Both the position numbers and the translations under genes were made by a program. Positions 43,458 to 51,902 of a stretch of 64,000 nt of DNA are shown here, one piece after another (within the stretch, counting starts at the first letter, position 1; every line of letters starts with the position of its first letter). The stretch is from Firm-04 sp964463355. GTDB lineage: Bacteria > Bacillota > Clostridia > Oscillospirales > Ruminococcaceae. The notes beneath the pieces are model-generated. The model saw nothing but the letters and a program-made list of their open reading frames with translations. It had not been told where the DNA came from and did not search any database. Location of the stretch: NCBI GenBank assembly GCA_964463355.1, contig CAYXBP010000007.1, forward strand, positions 1-64,000, read 5' to 3'.

Positions 43458-44764
43458 AATCATTTGCAAAGAGAGCAGCAACCATATGCTGTGCAGCGGC
43501 AATGCTGTGCGGATTTGTCAGCTGCAAGGAGGATTCTATGCAAGATACTGCGTCAAATCTCAGCAGTACTGCGGATACCACGGAAGCAACCACTACAACC
43601 ACTTCTCCCACAACAGATACTACATGGGTGGCTGCCGATGCATCCCTCAATCTGCCTGCTTTGAACCTGGGCTACACCAACGCAGAGATGTGCAAGCGTG
43701 CGGTGATCAGTCAGGGCAATCGTGCAAGGCTTGCAGCGGTCATGCAGCGTGCTGAAAGCGGCAAACCTGTAACCATCGGCGTAATCGGCGGTTCGATCAC
43801 GCAAGGTTCAAGTGCATCATCCAGTCAGGAAAACTACGCGTTTCTCAATACTAAATGGTGGGCAGAGGCGTTTCCCAAATGCAGCGGCCTGAACTTTGTC
43901 AATGCAGGCATCGGCGCAACGGGCAGCTATATCGGTGTACACCGCGCAGCGGATGATCTGTTGGCGCAAAAGCCTGATGTGGTGGTAGTCGAATTTTCTG
44001 TCAACGATACCGATGCGGCATTCAATCTTGGCACATATGACAGCCTTGTGCGCAAAATTCTCAATGCCGAGAACAACCCTGCTGTCATTCTGATGTTTAT
44101 GTGTCAGGAAAACAACACCACCCTCGCAGAAACGCATCAGAAAATCGGTGAGGCATATGACTTACCTATGCTCAGCTATCAGCAAGCAGTCATGCCCGAA
44201 ATCGAAAAAGGCACTTTCACCTGGAAGGATATTGCTGCGGATAACATTCACCCCAACTCCAATGGGCATGGCATCATGGGTGAACTGCTGTGGAATTACT
44301 ACAATTCCGTGTATGCACAGTTGGATACAATTGATACCAGCGACTTAAGCTTTACCGCAAAACCAGTCACAGAAGACCGCTACGCGGAAGCAGATCTGCT
44401 CAACAGCAAGGACATCACTCCCACAGCAAATACTGGCTTTACAGAAGCCGATCTGATGTACCAGTTCCCCTCTGGTTGGCAAGCCACCGAAGCAGGCTCT
44501 TCGCTGTCTTTTGAGGTGGAAGCGCGAAACATCGGCATACTGTACTACCGTACCATAGATGGTAAAAGCGGCAAGTACGAGGTCTATGTAGATGGGCAAC
44601 TTGTCGATACATTGGATGCCAATTTTGCTGATGGCTGGGGCAATTATGCTGAAGCAACAGAGGTTTACGCATCCGACGCAAAAGCAAAACACACGATTGA
44701 AATTAAGTGCAAAGAGGGCGAAACCGCCTGTCATTTTGGTGTGTTGGGCCTGCTGGCCAGCTAA
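43454..44764 (+). CDS. SGNH-hydrolase lipoprotein
   Basis: The 436-residue protein has a lipoprotein-type signal (VSCKED, Cys at about residue 24), a Thr-rich linker (residues 38-58), and an SGNH hydrolase domain with VIGGSITQG, GIGATGS, VEFSVNDTD and the catalytic ADNIHPNSNGH. A beta-rich C-terminal part follows (about 330-436, KSGKYEVYVDGQLVD) that looks like a carbohydrate-binding or jelly-roll module. It is probably a surface carbohydrate esterase. Oddly it is translationally coupled to nadC; no metabolic link is evident. Confidence 0.85.
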   Translation: MKSFAKRAATICCAAAMLCGFVSCKEDSMQDTASNLSSTADTTEATTTTTSPTTDTTWVAADASLNLPALNLGYTNAEMCKRAVISQGNRARLAAVMQRAESGKPVTIGVIGGSITQGSSASSSQENYAFLNTKWWAEAFPKCSGLNFVNAGIGATGSYIGVHRAADDLLAQKPDVVVVEFSVNDTDAAFNLGTYDSLVRKILNAENNPAVILMFMCQENNTTLAETHQKIGEAYDLPMLSYQQAVMPEIEKGTFTWKDIAADNIHPNSNGHGIMGELLWNYYNSVYAQLDTIDTSDLSFTAKPVTEDRYAEADLLNSKDITPTANTGFTEADLMYQFPSGWQATEAGSSLSFEVEARNIGILYYRTIDGKSGKYEVYVDGQLVDTLDANFADGWGNYAEATEVYASDAKAKHTIEIKCKEGETACHFGVLGLLAS

Positions 44765-44817
44765 TCGGTGCAAAACAATCACGGCGTCAAGGTCTAAAGC
44801 AGGTCTTTTTCGGAAAA

Positions 44818-44846
44818 AGCGGCAAGGAGAATTTCTCCCTGCCGCT
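44818..44846. terminator. Bidirectional terminator between the SGNH lipoprotein and rpoD
   Basis: AGCGGCAAGGAGA (44818-44830) pairs with TCTCCCTGCCGCT (44834-44846) with one mismatch, flanked by AAAAA and TTTT. Confidence 0.9.
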
Positions 44847-44858
44847 TTTCTTTGCATA

Positions 44859-45950
44859 TTATTCAAGATAATCTCTGACCTTTTTACTTCTGCTTGGGTG
44901 GCGCAGCTTGCGCAGTGCCTTTGCTTCAATCTGACGAATACGTTCTCTGGTCACATCAAACGCCTTGCCCACTTCTTCCAGCGTTCTTGCTCTGCCGTCA
45001 TACAGCCCAAAGCGCATACGCAGCACCGCAGCCTCTCGTTCTGTCAGGGTATCCAACACCTCATTCAGCTGCTCTCGCAGCATAAGATTCGCCGCCGCCT
45101 CTGTGGGAGCAAGTGCCTGATCATCAGGGATAAAATCGCCCAAATGACTGTCCTCCTCCTCGCCGATGGGCGTTTCCAGCGATACTGGATCCTGTGCAAT
45201 ACGCATAATCTCGCGCACCTTATCTATCGGCATATTGATTTCCCTGGCGATATCCTCGGGGGTGGCCTCCTTTCCTGTTTCGTGCAGAATCCGGTTAGAA
45301 ATTTTCTTCACACGAGTGATGGTTTCCACCATATGTACGGGGATACGAATGGTTCTTGCCTGATCTGCAATGGCTCTGGTAATGGCTTGCCTGATCCACC
45401 ATGTGGCATAGGTGGAAAACTTAAAGCCCTTGGTATAATCGAACTTCTCCACTGCTTTGATCAAACCCATATTGCCCTCTTGGATGAGATCCAAAAACTG
45501 CATACCCCTGCCCACATACTTTTTGGCAATGCTCACCACCAAGCGGAGATTTGCCTCTGTCAGGCGGCGTTTTGCGGCAGGGTCACCTTGCAGTACGCGC
45601 TTTGCAAGCGCAAGCTCCTCCTCGGAGGTCAGCAGTGGCACGGTACCGATCTCTTTTAAGTAGAGCTTCACAGGGTCGTCAATGGAGATGCCCTCAGTAG
45701 AAAGCACCTGCTCCATCTCATCGGCAGTTTCTGCCTGTATCATTGAATCAATGGAAATATCGTCATCATCAGGAATGTAGTCATCCATGATCTGCACGTT
45801 CAAGGCGGTCAGTGCTTCATAAAACTGTTCGATCTGGTCAGAGGATGCATCGGATTCTTCAAAGGCGCGGTTGATCTCCAACATGGAAACCTTACCAGTC
45901 ACCTTTGCTTTTTCGAGCAGCAGCTCGCATTGATTATTCTCAGCGGACAT
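44859..45950 (-). CDS. rpoD: Primary sigma factor RpoD (canonical C-terminus)
   Basis: The 363-residue protein has the complete primary-sigma layout: short region 1.1, DDPVKLYLKEIG (1.2), NLRLVVSIAKKYVGRGMQFLDLIQEGN (2.1-2.2), the -10 contact KFSTYATWWIRQAITRAI (2.3-2.4), region 3, and region 4.2 LEEVGKAFDVTRERIRQIEAKALRKLRHPSRSKK. The SigA-type tail RDYLE is present. Start: ATG 45950 after AGGAGG; a longer frame to 46007 has no SD. It lies 66 bases after a second rpoD and ends the dgt-dnaG-rpoD-rpoD operon. Confidence 0.95.
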   Translation of the reverse strand: MSAENNQCELLLEKAKVTGKVSMLEINRAFEESDASSDQIEQFYEALTALNVQIMDDYIPDDDDISIDSMIQAETADEMEQVLSTEGISIDDPVKLYLKEIGTVPLLTSEEELALAKRVLQGDPAAKRRLTEANLRLVVSIAKKYVGRGMQFLDLIQEGNMGLIKAVEKFDYTKGFKFSTYATWWIRQAITRAIADQARTIRIPVHMVETITRVKKISNRILHETGKEATPEDIAREINMPIDKVREIMRIAQDPVSLETPIGEEEDSHLGDFIPDDQALAPTEAAANLMLREQLNEVLDTLTEREAAVLRMRFGLYDGRARTLEEVGKAFDVTRERIRQIEAKALRKLRHPSRSKKVRDYLE

Positions 45951-46016
45951 GAAATTAGCCTCCTGTTTCACTTGTGCCGTGTTGTAATTCTCTGTTTGTT
46001 GCGTCATGGTGGGGAA

Positions 46017-47093
46017 TCAATTGTGATAGCCGCTTAAATATCTCTGACGCTTCACACGGATCTTTCGCATCGCTTTCGCCTCAATCTGACGAATGCGCTC
46101 TCTGGTCACTTCAAATGCGGCACCAACCTCTTCCAACGTATGGGCTTGTCCGTCCGTCAAACCAAAGCGCATACGCAGCACCGCCGCTTCACGTTCGGTG
46201 AGCGTACCAAGCAGCTTATCCAGCTCTTCCTTAAGCAGGCTGTTGGAAACAGCCTCCACGGGGTCAATTGCCTGATCATCAGGAATAAAATCGCCCAGAT
46301 GGCTGTCATCCTCCTCGCCAACAGGCGTTTCCAGTGAAACGGGATCATATGCAATGCGCATGATCTCGCGCACTTTATCCACTGGCATATCAATGCGTTC
46401 TGCGATTTCCTCGGGGGTGGCATCTCTGCCGTTTTCGTGCAGCAGCTGCGCAGAGATTTTTTTTACCTTCGATATGGTTTCCACCATATGCACGGGAATA
46501 CGAATGGTTCTTGCCTGATCTGCGATTGCCCTGGTAATAGACTGACGAATCCACCATGTAGCATAGGTGGCAAACTTAAAGCCCTTGGTGTAATCAAATT
46601 TCTCCACCGCCTTAATCAGCCCAAGATTGCCCTCTTGAATGAGATCCAAGAACTGCATTCCCCTGCCCACATATCGCTTTGCAATGCTTACCACAAGGCG
46701 CAAGTTGGCTTCAATCAGGCGTTTTTTTGCATTGGCATCTCCTGCGCGCATCCGCTGTGCGAGTTGTGTTTCCTCCTCGGCGGTCAGCAGCGGCACATGA
46801 CCGATTTCTTTCAGATAGATCTTCACGGGATCATCCATGCCGATATTTTCGCTTGCAATGGCATACTCCAAGTCATCCCCAAGATTATCGTCAATATCCA
46901 GTGCGCCATCATCAACGGTATAATCGTCAATAATCTCAATAGACATAGCACTGCAAGATTCATAGAATCGGTCGATCTGTTCGGGGTCAAAGCCACTGAC
47001 TTCAAATGCGTCATTCATCTCTCGCATAGAGACTTTTCCGCTTTTTTTCGCTTTATCCAGCAGCAGTTGGCAACGGTTTTTTTCATTAGACAT
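46017..47093 (-). CDS. Second RpoD-type primary sigma factor, altered C-terminal tail
   Basis: This 358-residue paralogue matches the downstream RpoD over regions 1.2 to 4.2 (DDPVKIYLKEIGHVPLL, KFATYATWWIRQSITRAI, LEEVGAAFEVTRERIRQIEAKAMRKIR). It ends in VKRQRYLSGYHN instead of LRHPSRSKK-RDYLE. The -10 and -35 recognition helices are nearly identical to the other copy, so both may use similar promoters. The N-terminal region differs more, with many acidic residues. Start 47093 is fixed by AAAGGAGG seven bases upstream. It follows dnaG directly, the place where rpoD normally sits. Confidence 0.92.
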   Translation of the reverse strand: MSNEKNRCQLLLDKAKKSGKVSMREMNDAFEVSGFDPEQIDRFYESCSAMSIEIIDDYTVDDGALDIDDNLGDDLEYAIASENIGMDDPVKIYLKEIGHVPLLTAEEETQLAQRMRAGDANAKKRLIEANLRLVVSIAKRYVGRGMQFLDLIQEGNLGLIKAVEKFDYTKGFKFATYATWWIRQSITRAIADQARTIRIPVHMVETISKVKKISAQLLHENGRDATPEEIAERIDMPVDKVREIMRIAYDPVSLETPVGEEDDSHLGDFIPDDQAIDPVEAVSNSLLKEELDKLLGTLTEREAAVLRMRFGLTDGQAHTLEEVGAAFEVTRERIRQIEAKAMRKIRVKRQRYLSGYHN

Positions 47094-47190
47094 TTGGAAT
47101 CCTCCTTTATGGTTCATGTTTTTTTATCTTCTGCTATATCTATGCGTATGGTAGCATGTGCAGGTCTTACTGAATGCATACCCACGGGCT

Positions 47191-48960
47191 TCATCCCTTT
47201 TGTTTCCTTTTTCTGTCAAACAGTGCGCGAAAATCATCATCGGAGATTCCGTTGCCGTTGTCCGCAGAAACACCATCGTGATGTGCCAGCAACAGATCAA
47301 TGGCATCATACACCGAAGCAAGGGAAATATCTATTTCCTCATACCGTGCAGCAATGCCCGTCAGTGCGCCCATCTCGTCGGCGGTAAAGCTCCCTGAAAA
47401 CGCAGAAAACGTAAACGCGGAAAGCTTTGGCATCTCCTCCAAATACACTGCATAGGCGCGGGCGTATAATTCTGTAACAAACTGCCCTGGCTTGATTTGC
47501 TTTACGATTTCCTCCATGGCATCGGGGTGGCGGAACAGGTAACACAAGATCAATTCCTCCGCCTTTTCATATTTTCGATTTCCTACCGCCGTGGGATTCA
47601 CAGGATCCCGCATCAGTGGCTGATTCACCGTCGCACGCCACGTCTGTTTTCTTTCTCGGCTTCGGCGTATGCGAAGCTCACTTGCGACTTGTTCTTTCAG
47701 CACCACAGGGTCGATCTCCTGCTGCTTTGCGAGTTCTGAGAGATAGATCTCGCGCTGCATATCGTTTTCCACATCTGCCAATACAGAAACTGCCTTCTGC
47801 ATCATGGTGATCTTCCCATCCACGGCAGTCACGTCAATGCCGTCTTTGCAATGCTCCAGCGCATATTTAACTGCATCGTCGGCTTCCTCCAACAGAAGCC
47901 GAAACCGCCCAGCACCAAATTTTTTGATATATTCGTCCGGGTCTTTGGCATCCTGCATATGCAATATACGCGGCTGAATGCCAACCGCACGCAGTAGATT
48001 CACAGCTTTGGCGGTTGCACTGCGCCCTGCAGTATCGCTATCATAAGCAATGACGACCTCCTCGCAGTATTGCCGCATCAGACGGCACTGTTCGGGGGTA
48101 AGTGCTGTGCCCAAAGATGCCACCACGTTTTCAAATCCAGCCTGATGAATGGAGATCACATCCATGTATCCCTCAGCAAGAATCAACCGCTTTGACTGTG
48201 TTTTCTTGGCAAATTGCATGGCAAACAGATTTCGCCCCTTTTTGAACACAGGCGTATCCGCAGAATTGAGATATTTCGGTTCGCCATCCAGTTCAATGGT
48301 GCGTCCACCAAAGGCGATAATGCTTCCCTTCAGGTCAAAGATCGGGAAGATCACGCGGTTGCGGAAGCGGTCATACACGCCGTCATTTTTTCGAAAACGG
48401 CTGCAAAGATTTGCGCCCAGCAGTTCCTCATCGGTAAAGCCTTCGGCGTGCATGGCTTTTTGCAGATTATTCCAGCTGCCATTTGCGTAGCCCAAACCAA
48501 ATTTTTTGATGACCTGCGGTGTGATTTTACGATTCGCCAGATACTGCAAGCCGCGCTTATCCTCGCCACAAAGCTGCTTGTAGTAAAACTGTGCGGCACA
48601 TCGGTTCAGTTCAAGCAAACGGGTTCTGCGGCGGTTCTCACCGTGATCGTCTTCCTGTTGGGGAATGGGCAGCCCTGCATTCTGCGCAAGTCGTTCCACC
48701 GCCTCCATGTAGGTCAGCCCCTCAATCTTCATCAAAAAGGTGATCACATCGCCGCCCGCATGGCAGCCAAAGCAGTAAAAGTGAGGATCCTGTGTACCTG
48801 CATACACCAAACAGGATGGCGTTTTCTCGGAATGGAAGGGGCAGCGGCATTTGAGCCTTGCACCTGCCTTCTCCAGCTGCACATACGCGCCCATAACAGT
48901 TTCAATAGGGTTTGCCTGCTTTAGCTGATATAAAAATTCCTGCGGTAACAGAACATTCAC
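47191..48960 (-). CDS. dnaG: DNA primase
   Basis: DnaG makes RNA primers at the fork. The 589-residue protein has the CHC2 zinc finger (CRCPFHSEKTPSC, FYCFGCHAGGD, about residues 37-70), the TOPRIM core (LILAEGYMDVISIHQAGFENVVASLGTAL near 260, VVIAYDSDTAGR) and a helicase-binding C-terminus. The start is awkward: no ATG fits. GTG 48960 overlaps the SD GGGGAGG, TTG 48978 has none, and CTG 48951 lies eight bases after it and exactly fits the family N-terminus (LLPQEF). I give the GTG. Operon with dgt upstream and two sigma genes downstream. Confidence 0.94.
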   Translation of the reverse strand: MNVLLPQEFLYQLKQANPIETVMGAYVQLEKAGARLKCRCPFHSEKTPSCLVYAGTQDPHFYCFGCHAGGDVITFLMKIEGLTYMEAVERLAQNAGLPIPQQEDDHGENRRRTRLLELNRCAAQFYYKQLCGEDKRGLQYLANRKITPQVIKKFGLGYANGSWNNLQKAMHAEGFTDEELLGANLCSRFRKNDGVYDRFRNRVIFPIFDLKGSIIAFGGRTIELDGEPKYLNSADTPVFKKGRNLFAMQFAKKTQSKRLILAEGYMDVISIHQAGFENVVASLGTALTPEQCRLMRQYCEEVVIAYDSDTAGRSATAKAVNLLRAVGIQPRILHMQDAKDPDEYIKKFGAGRFRLLLEEADDAVKYALEHCKDGIDVTAVDGKITMMQKAVSVLADVENDMQREIYLSELAKQQEIDPVVLKEQVASELRIRRSRERKQTWRATVNQPLMRDPVNPTAVGNRKYEKAEELILCYLFRHPDAMEEIVKQIKPGQFVTELYARAYAVYLEEMPKLSAFTFSAFSGSFTADEMGALTGIAARYEEIDISLASVYDAIDLLLAHHDGVSADNGNGISDDDFRALFDRKRKQKG

Positions 48961-48987
48961 CTCCCCTTCTCTAATCAACCAGATATC

Positions 48988-49980
48988 TCATCGCACATCC
49001 CAACAACGGGGCACGAACAAACGCTCGTATGTACGGATGGCGAAATCATCACTCATTCCAGCAATATAATCGCACACGGCACGGTCGATATCGAAACGCT
49101 CGGCAATCATTTGATACTCTTTCGGCAAATCATCAATATGTTTTATATAGTACGTATACAGGCGTATCACCAACGCCTGCGCCTTAGGCTCTTCGGTTTT
49201 TGCTGCCGAATGCTGATACACATGATCGGAGAGAAAGCAATGCAGCGCATCATGCGCCTGCTGGATATCGTTCGTCATACGGATGATATCTGGCCCATTG
49301 GCGATCACCGACGAGATCATGGTGGTAATACGGCTGCTTTTGGAATCACCCAACACCGCGACACAATCCTTTGGCAGTTCCTGTTTGGAGAGAATCCCAC
49401 CGCGAATGGCATCGTCAATATCATGGTTGATGTACGCAATGCGATCTGCCACACGCACAATATTACCCTCGCGGGTGTTGGCGACACGGTTGGTATGGCA
49501 GGCGATACCGTTTTTCACCTGCTTTGTAAGATTCAAGCCCCTGCCGTTTTTCTCGATGTAATGCACAACGCGGACGCTTTCCATATAATGGCGATACCCA
49601 TGCGGGCAAACCTGATCCAGTGCGGTTTCCCCAGCATGTCCAAAGGGCGAATGCCCAAGATCGTGCCCCAGTGCAATGGCTTCTGTGAGATCCTCATTCA
49701 TGTGCATGGCACGAGCAATGGTGCGTGCAATTTGTGCAACCTCCAGCGTATGGGTCAGCCGCGTGCGGTAGTGGTCGCCCACTGGTGACAGAAACACCTG
49801 CGTTTTACGCTTCAGGCGACGAAAAGAGGAACAATGCAGAATACGGTCACGATCTCGTTGAAATTCGGTACGATAGGGGCATTTTTCCTCTCGCACAAAG
49901 CGCACAGCTTGTGCCGAAGGGCAAGCAAACTGGCTAAGCGTTGCAAGCTCGTGGATCTCCAATTCCTCACGGACATTCAC
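48988..49980 (-). CDS. dGTPase-like HD-domain triphosphohydrolase
   Basis: The 330-residue protein has an HD-superfamily centre: HCSSFRRLKRKTQVF, GDHYRTRLTHTLEVAQIARTIA, GHDLGHSPFGHAGE and DRIAYINHDIDDAI. These are the Dgt hallmarks; relatives cleave dGTP or other dNTPs to nucleoside and triphosphate. The start is GTG 49980 with AAAGGA nine bases upstream. It leads the dnaG-rpoD operon, an arrangement common in Firmicutes, where it may tune dNTP pools near the primase. Substrate range unknown. Confidence 0.92.
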   Translation of the reverse strand: MNVREELEIHELATLSQFACPSAQAVRFVREEKCPYRTEFQRDRDRILHCSSFRRLKRKTQVFLSPVGDHYRTRLTHTLEVAQIARTIARAMHMNEDLTEAIALGHDLGHSPFGHAGETALDQVCPHGYRHYMESVRVVHYIEKNGRGLNLTKQVKNGIACHTNRVANTREGNIVRVADRIAYINHDIDDAIRGGILSKQELPKDCVAVLGDSKSSRITTMISSVIANGPDIIRMTNDIQQAHDALHCFLSDHVYQHSAAKTEEPKAQALVIRLYTYYIKHIDDLPKEYQMIAERFDIDRAVCDYIAGMSDDFAIRTYERLFVPRCWDVR

Positions 49981-50009
49981 AGGGCATCATCCTTTCTGAA
50001 AGAAGCTTT

Positions 50010-50025
50010 CTGTATAAATATACAG
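50010..50025. promoter_or_regulatory. Perfect palindrome upstream of dgt
   Basis: CTGTATAAATATACAG is a 7+2+7 perfect palindrome 30 bases before the GTG of the dgt-dnaG-rpoD operon. It may be an operator or the -10 region itself. No clear -35 was found in 49981-50159. Confidence 0.4.
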
Positions 50026-50159
50026 CAGGATGCGTGCGTTCTCCTTTTTTTTGACGGTTTTTTTGCAAATTTCATCACTAAGCACAACACGTTTCGAAAT
50101 ATAACGCCGAATGTTTTGCATCATCAACAAAACAAACGTTTGATATTATCCAACAGAAA

Positions 50160-50186
50160 ACGGCATCGTATCCTGCACGATGCCGT
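50160..50186 (-). terminator. Terminator after the small export protein gene
   Basis: ACGGCATCGT (50160-50169) pairs with ACGATGCCGT (50177-50186), and the minus strand continues with TTTTCTG. Confidence 0.75.
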
Positions 50187-50198
50187 CTGCTACGTATC

Positions 50199-50717
50199 CT
50201 AGCTAAACAGATTGATGATCGCTTGCAGACCGCCGTAAGAAACGATACACATGATCACAGATGCCATGGCGATTCCCAAAAGCGTGGCAAGGGTTGCCTT
50301 TTTCTTATCAATATGCAGCAATGCAGCAATCAGGCAGCCTGTCCATGCACCAGTACCAGGCAGCGGAATACCCACAAACAGTGCCAGCCCCCAAAACTCA
50401 TACTTTCGGATTGATGCAGCCTTTTCGCCTGTACCCCTTGCCTCCAACCAGTTGGCAACACGGTTGAACAACTTGATCTTACAGCCCTTCATCCAGTTCA
50501 GGATTTTCTCAATAAACAGCAGGATAAACGGCACGGGCAGCACATTCCCCAGAATACAGAACACCACCGCAGTCCACATATCAATGCCCAACAGCGATGC
50601 GGCGATCAAGCCACCGCGCAGCTCCAAAACAGGGATCATGGAAATGATGAACACCACTACAAGGGGCGGAAAGCCGCCGAGTGCTTCGGTAAGCGTTCTT
50701 GCCAGTTCTTCGGTCAT
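50199..50717 (-). CDS. Small multidrug export-like membrane protein (COG2426)
   Basis: The 172-residue protein has about four to five membrane helices and the family text MIPVLELRGGLIAASLLG, followed by GNVLPVPFILLF and PLPGTGAWTG. These match the small multi-drug export group, whose function is poorly proven; only E. coli-type data suggest drug resistance. The start has AGGAGA upstream. It stands alone with its own terminator. No regulator is adjacent. Confidence 0.82.
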   Translation of the reverse strand: MTEELARTLTEALGGFPPLVVVFIISMIPVLELRGGLIAASLLGIDMWTAVVFCILGNVLPVPFILLFIEKILNWMKGCKIKLFNRVANWLEARGTGEKAASIRKYEFWGLALFVGIPLPGTGAWTGCLIAALLHIDKKKATLATLLGIAMASVIMCIVSYGGLQAIINLFS

Positions 50718-50894
50718 GAAACAATTCTCCTATTATTTGTTTTATGGTATTATGACACATTTTTTTTTCTTTGTCAAGGCATCCTGAGAAATCACGCTGT
50801 ATTGCACAAAAAAATGCGGATTAACACCACAATTTCATTGCATTTCACACAGTATATGCAGCGGAAATCCGTACATATTTGAAAAAAATAACAC

Positions 50895-50923
50895 TTGCCA
50901 AACGAGTACAAAAGTGGTATAAT
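50895..50923 (+). promoter_or_regulatory. Promoter of the NatA/NatB-like operon
   Basis: TTGCCA and a perfect TATAAT are spaced 17 bases. The start point near 50931 excludes upstream ATGs and supports 50964. Confidence 0.85.
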
Positions 50924-50963
50924 ACGTTCGATGGAAAACACATCAGAAAGGAAGAAACAGAGT

Positions 50964-51902
50964 ATGGGATTGATTGTGTCAGAGCTTTATAAATGCTACG
51001 ACAAAAAGGTGGTTGTGGATCACCTGAGCTTTGAAATGGAACAACCTGGTGTATATGCATTGCTGGGCACCAACGGCGCAGGCAAAACTACATCCATCCG
51101 CATGATGCTGAATATGCTTGCCAAAGACGGAGGCAAAGCACTCTGGAATGATATGCCACTTTCGGTAGAAACCTGCAATGTTGGATATCTTGCAGAGGAA
51201 AGAGGACTGTACCCAAAGGCGGCACTGATGGATCAACTGTTGTATTTTGCCGGACTGCGCGGCGTGACGGGAGCAGAAGCAAAAAAACGCATCCGCTATT
51301 GGGCAGAGCGTTTAGAGGCGGTAGAATACTTATATCCCCCCGCAAAGGGAAGAACACCCGCCAAAGCCAAAAAGGCTGATCAGCTTTCCAAGGGCAATCA
51401 GCAGAAGATTCAGTTGATGGCTTCCTTGCTCAGTGACCCAGATCTGATTATTTTTGACGAGCCTCTTTCAGGGCTTGACCCCGTTAATGCCGATTTGTTC
51501 AAAAGCGTGATTCGTGAGGAGATCGACAAGGGTAAATACATCATCATGTCCAGCCATCAAATGACCACCATTGAGGAATTCTGCACAGACCTTACCATTC
51601 TTGACCGCAGCAAAACCGTATTGCAGGGCAATCTTGCCGATATTAAAAAAAGCTACGGCAGAATCAATCTGCAAATCAAAACAGAAACCGAAATCGCCCC
51701 ACAGATTGAAGCCGCAGGTGTGAAACTGCTTTCCCGCGTAGGATTCACCTACCAGTGCAAGGTGACTGGCGAAGCGCAGGCAAATGCTTTGCTGCAACAG
51801 CTTGTAAGCGAAGGCATTATCCTGATTGCCTTTGAACTGCGTGAACCAAGTCTGCATGAGATCTTTGTGGAAAAGGTTGGTGAACCCCATGAAGCTGAAT
51901 AA
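50964..51902 (+). CDS. ABC transporter ATPase, NatA-like
   Basis: The 312-residue ATPase has Walker A LGTNGAGKTTSIRMML, signature LSKGNQQKIQLMASLL, Walker B LIIFDEPLSGLDPVNA and switch IIMSSHQM. A C-terminal domain of about 90 residues is typical of NatA/DrrA-type ABC-2 exporters. It energises the two overlapping permease genes downstream. NatAB of Bacillus exports sodium and confers drug tolerance; the substrate here is unknown. A short charged insert (KGRTPAKAKKADQ) precedes the signature. The next gene starts inside its 3' end (51889). Confidence 0.93.
   Translation: MGLIVSELYKCYDKKVVVDHLSFEMEQPGVYALLGTNGAGKTTSIRMMLNMLAKDGGKALWNDMPLSVETCNVGYLAEERGLYPKAALMDQLLYFAGLRGVTGAEAKKRIRYWAERLEAVEYLYPPAKGRTPAKAKKADQLSKGNQQKIQLMASLLSDPDLIIFDEPLSGLDPVNADLFKSVIREEIDKGKYIIMSSHQMTTIEEFCTDLTILDRSKTVLQGNLADIKKSYGRINLQIKTETEIAPQIEAAGVKLLSRVGFTYQCKVTGEAQANALLQQLVSEGIILIAFELREPSLHEIFVEKVGEPHEAE

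Noticed and set aside
46437..47387. Plus-strand frame opposite the second rpoD
   Set aside because: Shadow of a highly conserved gene; no start signal or domain.
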